From: an uncultured Blautia sp. | Lineage (GTDB): Bacteria; Bacillota; Clostridia; Lachnospirales; Lachnospiraceae | Direction of reading: 5' to 3' | Assembly: GCA_900540785.1 (NCBI GenBank) | Contig: UQHF01000001.1 | Span: 124,001 to 188,000 of the forward strand | Length of the DNA stretch: 64,000 nt | Shown here: piece by piece, positions 57,494-64,000 of the stretch | How positions within the stretch are numbered: position 1 is the stretch's first letter | Layout: each line of letters begins with the position of its first letter | The notes under the pieces: generated by a model | What the model saw: the letters and a program-made list of their open reading frames with translations, nothing else | The model's database searches: none | What the model was told of the DNA's origin: nothing | Position numbers and translations under genes: made by a program

Positions 57494-59383
57494 CTACGCA
57501 TTACTTGCGGCTATCTTTACTCTGCTCCACAGATTACTGATAATCTGTTTTGTCCTTTCATTATATACAAAAACCTCGTCCATCTCATTTCCGGAACGCG
57601 GGATATAGGAATTAATTCCTTCGTAATCTCCGCCTTCTCCGTACAGGGTATCCATAACCTCCTGATTTGCAGAGGTGTACCCTACGTAACTGGAATTATC
57701 ATAAGCTCCGTCATAACTGGAAGCATAATTGATAAATGCATGGGCAAGCTCCGGATTTCTGGCATTCTTCGGAATTACCATAGCGTCAGACCAGAAATTC
57801 GTTCCTGTCTCCGGCAGATAATATCCCATGTTTTCATTTTCTGCCATAACATATGTGGCGTCTCCTGAATAAATCAGCCCCAGGGCTTTTCTTCCCTGTG
57901 CCATATTATCAATGATTTCATCTGTCACAATCTCCGGTTTCATTGTCTGCACACATTGCACAAGCCAGTCATACGCCTCGTTGATCTCCTGTTCATTTTC
58001 TGTATTCATGGAATATCCGAGGGCTTTCAGTGCCATCATAAAGGAATCTCTCTCTGAATCGTAAAGATAAATATCTCCCTTATATTTTTCATTGAGGAAG
58101 ATATTATATCCCTGTTCTTCCAGGTCTTTTATATCCACCTTTGTTTTGTCATATACAATGCCTACAGTTCCCCAGAAATACGGAACCGAATATTCATTTT
58201 CCGGATCATAGGGAAGACCTTTTACATCTTCTGTCAAAAGCTCCATACAATCCAGTTTCGAGTGATCCAGCTTCTGAAGAAGATCTTCCTGGATCAGTCT
58301 CTGAATCATATAATCACTTGGAACAAGTACATCATAAGACTCTCCATTTGCCACTTTAATATACATCTGCTCATTGGAATCAAAGTTTTCCATAATAACA
58401 GAAGCACCTGTTTCCTCCTCAAAATCCCGGATAATATTTTCTCCTGTATATTCCCCCCAGTTGTAAAGATGAAGCGTCTGTCCCTCAAACGGACGCGCTG
58501 CGTTTCCCTTTCCAAACTGAAACACAGAGACAGAAACAAGGGCAATAACTGTCACAGCCGCGGCTGCAGGAAGAAAATATCTTCTTCCAGGAGTCTCCCT
58601 TTTTTCCCTCTTTGCTGCAATCAGAGGAACCACATTAATAAGAATCAATACAATGGTGATAATCACTACAACAAGAGTGGAGACTGCATTAATACTCGGA
58701 TTCATTCTCTTACTCATTGTGTAAACCATAATACTTAAATTCTTTACGCCCCGGCCTGTTACAAAGTAGGAAATAATAAAATCATCGACCGACATGGTAA
58801 ACGCGATCAAAGCTCCAGACACAATACCCGGCGTAATCTGCGGTACGATTACTTTCGTTAATGCTTTCCACGGAGTCGCTCCCAGATCCATTGCCGCGTC
58901 TGCGAGATTTGGGTCAAGAGAGCGGATTTTCGGCATAACGGATAATATGACATACGGCGTACAAAAAGCAATATGAGCCAGCAGCATTGTCATATATCCT
59001 TTTTCAATGCGGAAGGTAATAAATAAAAGCATTAACCCGATTGCAGTTACGATTTCCGGATTCATCATGGGAAGATTATTTACCTGTTCCACAAGCTGGC
59101 GCACAATTTTTTTTGATTTACTGAGGCCGATAGCAGAAATCGTTCCCACAACAGTAGACACAAATGTTGCGATCAAAGCCACTCCAAAAGTTGTATACAA
59201 AGCCTCCATCATGTCGCCGGATTCCAACATATGTTTGTACCATCTGAGCGAAAAACCGCTGAAGCTTGTAAGAGATTTCCCTTCATTAAAGGAAAACACA
59301 ATCATGTACACAATAGGAAGATAAAAGAATATGATCATCAACGCCATAAGAATCTTCCCGAATAAACGGTTGTTTTTTTTCAT
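57494..59383 (-). CDS. potCD: Fused polyamine permease and binding protein (PotC-PotD)
   Basis: The 629-residue protein joins two parts. Residues 1 to about 265 are a PotC-type permease with the EAA loop (ADAAMDLGATPWKALTKVIV). A seventh span (about 269-291) leads to an external PotD-type binding domain (302-629) that starts LHLYNWGEYTGENI and has SNEQMYIK and the Asp/Trp ligands near the middle. Tethering the binding protein to the permease means no lipid anchor is needed. AAAGGAGGAG precedes the ATG. It lies 4 nt after potB and is the last gene of the operon. Confidence 0.92.
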   Translation of the reverse strand: MKKNNRLFGKILMALMIIFFYLPIVYMIVFSFNEGKSLTSFSGFSLRWYKHMLESGDMMEALYTTFGVALIATFVSTVVGTISAIGLSKSKKIVRQLVEQVNNLPMMNPEIVTAIGLMLLFITFRIEKGYMTMLLAHIAFCTPYVILSVMPKIRSLDPNLADAAMDLGATPWKALTKVIVPQITPGIVSGALIAFTMSVDDFIISYFVTGRGVKNLSIMVYTMSKRMNPSINAVSTLVVVIITIVLILINVVPLIAAKREKRETPGRRYFLPAAAAVTVIALVSVSVFQFGKGNAARPFEGQTLHLYNWGEYTGENIIRDFEEETGASVIMENFDSNEQMYIKVANGESYDVLVPSDYMIQRLIQEDLLQKLDHSKLDCMELLTEDVKGLPYDPENEYSVPYFWGTVGIVYDKTKVDIKDLEEQGYNIFLNEKYKGDIYLYDSERDSFMMALKALGYSMNTENEQEINEAYDWLVQCVQTMKPEIVTDEIIDNMAQGRKALGLIYSGDATYVMAENENMGYYLPETGTNFWSDAMVIPKNARNPELAHAFINYASSYDGAYDNSSYVGYTSANQEVMDTLYGEGGDYEGINSYIPRSGNEMDEVFVYNERTKQIISNLWSRVKIAASNA

Positions 59384-59387
59384 TCTC

Positions 59388-60224
59388 TTACTCCTCCTTT
59401 CCGCCCTGATTCCGCACTTCTACTTTTCGAACAGCCATCATGAGAAGCATCATAATAATTGCCATGATCATGGAAATGGCACTTCCGAAATTCCATTCGC
59501 CAACTGTAATAAACTGGTTTTCTATCATATTTCCAATAAGGAAATACTGTCCTCCTCCCAATAATTTAGGAATAAAAAATGAGCTGATCGCCGGCAGAAA
59601 TACAAGGGTAATTCCGTTGATCACGCCCGGCATGGAAAGGGGAAGGGTAACACGGCGAAACGTCTGTACCGGTCTTGCCCCAAGGTCTGCACTTGCCTGT
59701 AAAAGAGCCTGATCCATCTTGCAGAGAGATGTATGGATCTGCAGGATCATAAAAGGCAGAAAGTTATAGACCATGCCAAGAAGCACGGCTCCCTCTGTAT
59801 ACAAAAGCTCCATATCGCCAAGCCCAAACAGCCCCAGAAACTTCTGCACCAGTCCTCCTTCGCTTAAAAGCCCGATCCACGCGTAAGTTCTTACAAGCAT
59901 ATTGATCCACATAGGAATTGTGATACATAAAATCAAAATATTCTGGGCTTTTTCACTGCTTCTCGCAATAAAATAAGCTACAGGATAACCAATCAGAAGA
60001 CAGATAATTGTTGTCTTTACTGCAATCATAATAGAACGCCAGAGAATTAATAAAAAGTCATGGTCGGTAAAAAAAGTAACGTAATGCTCCAGCGTAAAAC
60101 TAAATGGAATGATGCTGTTGCCGGAATCCATAAAGGAATAAACCGCAATAAGTCCCATCGGAAGAAGCAGCATCATAACAGCCCATACAATATATGGAAG
60201 GGCAAGCTGTGAAAATTTCTTCAT
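59388..60224 (-). CDS. potB: Polyamine ABC transporter permease (PotB)
   Basis: The 278-residue protein has six membrane helices and an EAA loop (QASADLGARPVQTFRRVTLP). It pairs with the PotC part of the fused protein to carry spermidine or putrescine inward. It overlaps the potA stop by one base (TGATG), so the two are coupled. Confidence 0.94.
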   Translation of the reverse strand: MKKFSQLALPYIVWAVMMLLLPMGLIAVYSFMDSGNSIIPFSFTLEHYVTFFTDHDFLLILWRSIMIAVKTTIICLLIGYPVAYFIARSSEKAQNILILCITIPMWINMLVRTYAWIGLLSEGGLVQKFLGLFGLGDMELLYTEGAVLLGMVYNFLPFMILQIHTSLCKMDQALLQASADLGARPVQTFRRVTLPLSMPGVINGITLVFLPAISSFFIPKLLGGGQYFLIGNMIENQFITVGEWNFGSAISMIMAIIMMLLMMAVRKVEVRNQGGKEE

Positions 60225-61801
60225 CAGTATCCCACCTTTGACATCACATGAATATCTTCCGGGAAGAATGTCAGGCCGACCTCCTGACCTTCCTTAAAGT
60301 AATCCGTTGTATGAATTTTCATTTCCCGTCCTGTTGTCCAGAACGTAATTTTATAAATTCCCTCTGTGACATTTTCCGGCTCAAAATCATAATCCACGCT
60401 TAAATCCACGCTCTGATTTTCGTCACTTAACTTCCAGCCCTGTGCATTTGCCCATGTTTTTAAATCTGTATCAAGCGCCTGAGATTCCTGGATTTCGTCT
60501 ACTGTCTTCTGGAAATTAAACGCCATAACTGCCTCATTTGCCTTCTCATTTTTCACAAAAGGCTGGTCTACCACGTAAATGGTACGCTCGATTCTTGTTC
60601 CATTTACTGTAGTAAATACAACAGGATAATGACCCTCTTCTTTGGAAATCTCATACTCTACTTTTGCAATGGAGACATATTCCTCATCTGCAACTGTCCA
60701 TGCCTGCGCATTGGAAAGAGCAATGACTTCTTTGTCATCCAGCTCCTCCACATCGTCCACGTCCACATAGAAATTATTGGCGCTGATCTTCTCTTTTCCA
60801 TCCTCACTTGTCACGTCCTGATTTCGGATCACCCGCATATCTACTGTCACACTTGTTCCCGGAACTGTCTCAACAATGATTTCATAGTGAACGCCTTTAA
60901 ATAAAACACTCAGCACTTCCCCGGTAAGTTTTCCATCTTCCAAAGCCACAATATCTATATCCTCCGGACGGATCACCACGTCAACAGATTCGTTTTCCTT
61001 AAATCCAAAATCTACGCATTCAAACACCACATCGTCAAAACGAACCTTATAATCCTCAAGCATCACACCCGGTATCAGGTTGCTTTCCCCGATGAAATTT
61101 GCCACAAAACGGTTTGCCGGCTCATTATAAATATCCTCCGGCGAACCCACCTGCTGAATTTCTCCGTTATTCATAACAACAATCTTGTCCGACATAGTCA
61201 GGGCTTCTTCCTGGTCATGGGTAACAAAAATAAATGTGATTCCTACCTCCTGCTGAATCCGCTTCAGCTCATACTGCATTTCCTTACGCATTTTCAAATC
61301 CAGAGCAGCAAGAGGCTCGTCAAGAAGAAGTACCTTCGGCTCATTTACAAGGGCTCTTGCAATGGCAACCCTCTGCTGCTGCCCGCCGGAAAGCAGAGTG
61401 GTATTCTTTTTCTCGTACCCTTCCAGCCCGATCAGTTTCAGCATTTTCATCACCTTCTGGTCTATGATGTCTTTGCTGACTTTTTTTAGCTTTAATCCAA
61501 AAGCAATATTTTCATATACATTCAAATGAGGAAACAGCGCATATTTCTGAAACACTGTGTTTAGTTCCCTCTCATAAGGAGGCTTTTTGCTGATTTCCTC
61601 CCCGTCAAAAATCACCTGCCCTTCGTCCGGATCAAGAAATCCACCCAGAATCCTGAGAAGCGTTGTCTTTCCGCAGCCGCTCGGACCAAGCAGCGTAACA
61701 AATTCATTTTCGTAAATATCCAGATTGACTCCCTTTAAAACAATCTGACCATCAAAATTTTTCACAATATTGCGAAATTCGATGATTTTCTTACTTTCCA
61801 T
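60224..61801 (-). CDS. potA: Polyamine transporter ATPase (PotA) with duplicated insertion
   Basis: The 525-residue protein is far longer than usual PotA (about 350-380). The ATPase has Walker [10 protein letters not shown] (39-47), signature LSGGQ (137-141), Walker B LLLDEP and the His of VTHDQEEA. The TOBE part starts near 270 (IRPEDIDIV) and ends with [10 protein letters not shown], but is split by about 150 residues (about 335-490). These contain two related modules, 363-412 and 452-502, sharing NAQ-W, V-Y and Y-x-(V/I)-x-F-x-T. The ATG at 61801 follows GAGGGA. The insertion may sense a ligand or regulate uptake (inference). Confidence 0.93.
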   Translation of the reverse strand: MESKKIIEFRNIVKNFDGQIVLKGVNLDIYENEFVTLLGPSGCGKTTLLRILGGFLDPDEGQVIFDGEEISKKPPYERELNTVFQKYALFPHLNVYENIAFGLKLKKVSKDIIDQKVMKMLKLIGLEGYEKKNTTLLSGGQQQRVAIARALVNEPKVLLLDEPLAALDLKMRKEMQYELKRIQQEVGITFIFVTHDQEEALTMSDKIVVMNNGEIQQVGSPEDIYNEPANRFVANFIGESNLIPGVMLEDYKVRFDDVVFECVDFGFKENESVDVVIRPEDIDIVALEDGKLTGEVLSVLFKGVHYEIIVETVPGTSVTVDMRVIRNQDVTSEDGKEKISANNFYVDVDDVEELDDKEVIALSNAQAWTVADEEYVSIAKVEYEISKEEGHYPVVFTTVNGTRIERTIYVVDQPFVKNEKANEAVMAFNFQKTVDEIQESQALDTDLKTWANAQGWKLSDENQSVDLSVDYDFEPENVTEGIYKITFWTTGREMKIHTTDYFKEGQEVGLTFFPEDIHVMSKVGY

Positions 61802-62372
61802 CAAGATTTTTCCCTCTTTTCATTTTTTCTTTTGTCTCTGTATCCAGCAATTCCCGGATTTTCTCCAGTCTTTTGTCCCCTTCAAAATACTTTTTCCCAT
61901 AAGAAAGATTAAATTCATAATCAAAGGTTTCCGGATTTTTTCCCTGCACATGCTGGAGAATCGTTTCCCCCTTATCGAGAGCCTTCACAAACCGGGCTTC
62001 CGGCGTTTCTCCTTTGGAATATTCTTCCCATAAAGAAATGTAAAAATCTCCCTGCTTTTCTGGAAGCTTCCCAAACACTTCCCGTATATCGTGCCGTTCT
62101 GCCCGCTCCTTTTCACTGGAAGAAAACTCAGAATTTGCAGATATATCGCCTGTATACACTTCTCCCATATCATGAACAAGCGCCATAAGAAGAACCCTCT
62201 GTTTATCCAGCTCCGGAAATTCCTCCAGAAGAACGGACGCCAGAAGAACCAGCCTCCAGGAATGCTCCGCCGTACTTTCTCTTCGTCCTGTAGACGTCCA
62301 GGCTGTGCGCGTCACAGATTTAAGCCCCTCCGCTGCCTTTATGAAATCCATATATTTATTTAAGTTTTTCAT
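61791..62372 (-). CDS. HD-domain phosphohydrolase (YfbR-like)
   Basis: The 193-residue protein has the HD metal motif in STAEHSWRL and [12 protein letters not shown], like YfbR-type deoxynucleotide 5'-nucleotidases. The ATG at 62372 follows GAGG by 7 nt; a TTG at 62378 is within the site. It overlaps potA by 11 nt and the GNAT gene by 17 nt, so it is cotranscribed with the polyamine operon. Confidence 0.85.
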   Translation of the reverse strand: MKNLNKYMDFIKAAEGLKSVTRTAWTSTGRRESTAEHSWRLVLLASVLLEEFPELDKQRVLLMALVHDMGEVYTGDISANSEFSSSEKERAERHDIREVFGKLPEKQGDFYISLWEEYSKGETPEARFVKALDKGETILQHVQGKNPETFDYEFNLSYGKKYFEGDKRLEKIRELLDTETKEKMKRGKNLDGK

Positions 62373-62835
62373 ATGCAATCCTCGGCCTTCCTTCTTCTGT
62401 CAAAATAATCCCACATTTTGTAAATCCATTTTTTTCAATGGCAGCCTGCATAATCTTATTATCCTCATGGGTATCAATCCGCAAATGCGGGATTCTCTCT
62501 TCGCAATAGGAAACAGCTTTTTTCAGAATCCCTTTTCCTTTCCCGTTTCCTGCAATGCGGTGAATGGTTCCGTATTCCTTATCTGAAAGCCATTTTCCAT
62601 CATAAATTTGGGAATACGTGGAATCCTTTCCTATATGAAAGAAAAACACACCCACAATCTCCTCTTCTTCGATCAGATATAAATTCTGATCTTCTATATC
62701 GCGGATCACAGTTTCCTCCGGGGGATAATTTTTTCCCCACTGTGACGGATTCCCGTTTTTCGCCATAAAGTTTCTTGCATACTCATATATTTCTAAAACC
62801 TGTGACAAATCCTCCGGTTTCGCATGTCTGATCAT
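62356..62835 (-). CDS. GNAT-family N-acetyltransferase
   Basis: The 159-residue protein has the GNAT acetyl-CoA loop GNGKGKGILKKA and the pattern RIDTHEDNKIMQAAIEKNGF. The substrate is unknown; because it heads the polyamine operon, a polyamine is a natural guess. GGAGGGAG precedes the ATG. A sigma-A promoter lies 40-70 bp upstream. Confidence 0.85.
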   Translation of the reverse strand: MIRHAKPEDLSQVLEIYEYARNFMAKNGNPSQWGKNYPPEETVIRDIEDQNLYLIEEEEIVGVFFFHIGKDSTYSQIYDGKWLSDKEYGTIHRIAGNGKGKGILKKAVSYCEERIPHLRIDTHEDNKIMQAAIEKNGFTKCGIILTEEGRPRIAYEKLK

Positions 62836-62874
62836 TTATCTCCCTCCGTTGGAATATTAATTATTTCTATTGTA

Positions 62875-62903
62875 ACTATAACAAAAAAACAGAATTCGGA
62901 CAA
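62875..62903 (-). promoter_or_regulatory. Promoter of the GNAT-HD-pot operon
   Basis: On the minus strand TTGTCC (62898-62903) and TATAGT (62875-62880) have a 17-bp spacer. Confidence 0.55.
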
Positions 62904-62911
62904 TATAGAAA

Positions 62912-62937
62912 GCACCAGTCTCCGGAGAAACTGGTGC
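62912..62937 (-). terminator. Terminator of the ABC exporter unit
   Basis: GCACCAGT (62912-62919) pairs with ACTGGTGC (62930-62937), with inner CTCC/GGAG pairing, and is followed on the minus strand by TTTC. It follows the small-protein gene. Confidence 0.65.
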
Positions 62938-62962
62938 AAATAAAAAAATTATTTTGTTAATC

Positions 62963-63130
62963 TTATCTTTCCGGGTTTTCCCGGTCTAATTCTTCTAATG
63001 TTTCGTATACTTTTTTAATTACTTCACAACACTCTTCTACAGGATACCCTTCTGTTCCGTTTACATGAAGCATTCCATGTGCATATTCTATAGCAATGTC
63101 AATAGCTAATTCTTTATTTGTTTTTCCCAT
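62963..63130 (-). CDS. Small acidic protein, unknown
   Basis: The 55-residue product (MGKTNKELAIDIAIEYAHGM at the start) is helical and rich in Glu, with a CC pair. AAAGGG lies about 9 nt before the ATG at 63130. It overlaps the ABC exporter gene by 17 nt and is followed by a terminator, so it ends that unit. No family is recognised. Confidence 0.6.
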   Translation of the reverse strand: MGKTNKELAIDIAIEYAHGMLHVNGTEGYPVEECCEVIKKVYETLEELDRENPER

Positions 63131-64000
63131 ATTCTTTTTCCCTTTCTCTGTGATACTGTGCCTGATAATAGTGTGCGTATCTTCCACCTTTCTTCATCAG
63201 GTTTTCGTGTGTTCCTTTTTCTGCAACCCTGCCGTGTTCCAATACTACAATGCAATCAGCATTCTGAATTGTAGACAGCCTGTGTGCAATAGTAATCATT
63301 GTCTTATTTCGTGAAAGACGGTCTAATGCTTCCTGTATTCTCAATTCCGTTACGCTGTCTAATGCAGAAGTAGCTTCATCTAATATAATAACTGATGGAT
63401 TTTTCAGAAACATTCGGGCAATACTGATTCTTTGTTTCTGTCCTCCTGAAAGCATAGCACCATGTTCCCCCACAAATGTATCATACCCCCTTTCCATACA
63501 TAAAATTTCTTCATGAATTTCTGCTTTTTTTGCTGCCTCTATTACTTCTTCATCAGAAGCAGAAAGACAGCCATACCTTATGTTCTCCATAATAGTATCC
63601 GGAAATAAAAATACTTCCTGTTGAACAATACCTATTTTTTCCCTCAGAGAATGTATTTTAAGGTCTTTGACCGAAATTCCATCTAAAGTAATATCACCTT
63701 CTGTCACCTCATAAAATCTTGGAATCAAATTACACAATGTTGTTTTTCCTGCACCTGAACTTCCCACAAATGCAATCGTACTTCCTGATGGAATTTCCAG
63801 GTTAATATCCTGCAATATCCATTTCTCCTTCTCATATGCAAAACTCATATGGTGAATTCCTATTTGTCCATTGCATTTTTCCAATTTTATAGCATCTTTT
63901 CTATCCCGAATTTCGGGTACTTTCTGCATCATATCCCAAAATCTGGAAAATCCGGAAATACCTCCTATCAGGATTTCTGAAAAATCCATCATTTTCTGAA
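63114..64000 (-). CDS. ABC exporter (membrane-ATPase half-transporter), N-terminus cut by window edge
   Basis: The open frame runs to the window end, so only the end of the membrane domain and the whole ATPase are present. Motifs in order are Walker A GSSGAGKTTL, the Q-loop IVQQEVFLFP, the signature LSGGQKQRIS, Walker B VIILDEATSALD and the switch AHRLS. This order, with a short linker to a membrane domain, is that of MsbA/LmrA-type half-exporters. In such systems two related genes often lie together; the partner would be outside the window. Confidence 0.9.
   Translation of the reverse strand, partial: QKMMDFSEILIGGISGFSRFWDMMQKVPEIRDRKDAIKLEKCNGQIGIHHMSFAYEKEKWILQDINLEIPSGSTIAFVGSSGAGKTTLCNLIPRFYEVTEGDITLDGISVKDLKIHSLREKIGIVQQEVFLFPDTIMENIRYGCLSASDEEVIEAAKKAEIHEEILCMERGYDTFVGEHGAMLSGGQKQRISIARMFLKNPSVIILDEATSALDSVTELRIQEALDRLSRNKTMITIAHRLSTIQNADCIVVLEHGRVAEKGTHENLMKKGGRYAHYYQAQYHREREKEYGKNK

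Overview
The window reads as chromosomal DNA of a low-to-moderate GC Gram-positive anaerobe of the Clostridia, most likely a gut Lachnospiraceae. The evidence is the streptococcal/clostridial-type fab cluster (fabH-acpP-fabK-fabD-fabG-fabF-accB-fabZ-accC-accDA) with a FabT-like box, FabK as the enoyl reductase, a CUT1 sugar transporter with no ATPase of its own, strong AGGAGG ribosome sites, sigma-A promoters, and a GH112 phosphorylase and secreted LacZ typical of mucosal glycan users. There is no rRNA, tRNA, CRISPR array, insertion sequence or phage region. Species cannot be fixed from sequence reading alone.

Layout. 1-2.9 kb: a truncated MFS transporter gene with a highly structured leader, divergent from an acyl-CoA synthetase gene. 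2.9-6.8 kb: an AlaX editing protein, an amidohydrolase, and an AbiE-like toxin-antitoxin pair whose toxin gene looks clipped by an amber codon. 6.9-14 kb: a sugar operon (binding protein, two permeases, GH43, GH2) with a divergent ArsR-type regulator and repeated TTGTTACA boxes. 14-15.9 kb: an ECF sigma factor (apparent ATT start), a zinc anti-sigma factor and a proline-rich membrane protein. 16-22.3 kb: the complete F1Fo ATP synthase operon. 22.4-24.5 kb: birA, a WYL regulator and a small membrane protein.

24.7-29.7 kb: a tightly packed seven-gene operon (MBL hydrolase, nicotinamidase-like, EndoQ, YfcE-like phosphodiesterase, anchored protein, LrgA, LrgB). 29.8-33.1 kb: a MATE exporter, Nth and OGG glycosylases converging on a shared terminator, and a lone HicB. 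33.1-42.7 kb: the full fatty-acid synthesis operon with fused accDA and a distal FabT-like gene. 42.8-53.8 kb: a giant secreted LacZ-type GH2 with an inserted LamG domain, a five-gene set around an acyltransferase/DUF6320-like protein, and a GH112 phosphorylase. 53.8-57.2 kb: a uracil/xanthine permease, an XRE-TPR regulator and an Rpn-like nuclease. 57.5-62.8 kb: a polyamine ABC operon (potA with a repeat-bearing insertion, potB, fused potCD) headed by GNAT and HD genes. 62.9-64 kb: a small protein and a truncated ABC exporter.

The parts most worth a second look are the MFS leader RNA, the AbiE-like pair with its 12-bp palindrome and nonsense-clipped toxin, two apparent non-canonical starts (ATT for the sigma factor, possibly ACG for atpB), the duplicated module inside PotA, the LamG insertion in LacZ, and the EndoQ/LrgAB and DUF6320 operons. 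Starts were moved from the longest reading frame wherever a ribosome site favoured an internal codon.
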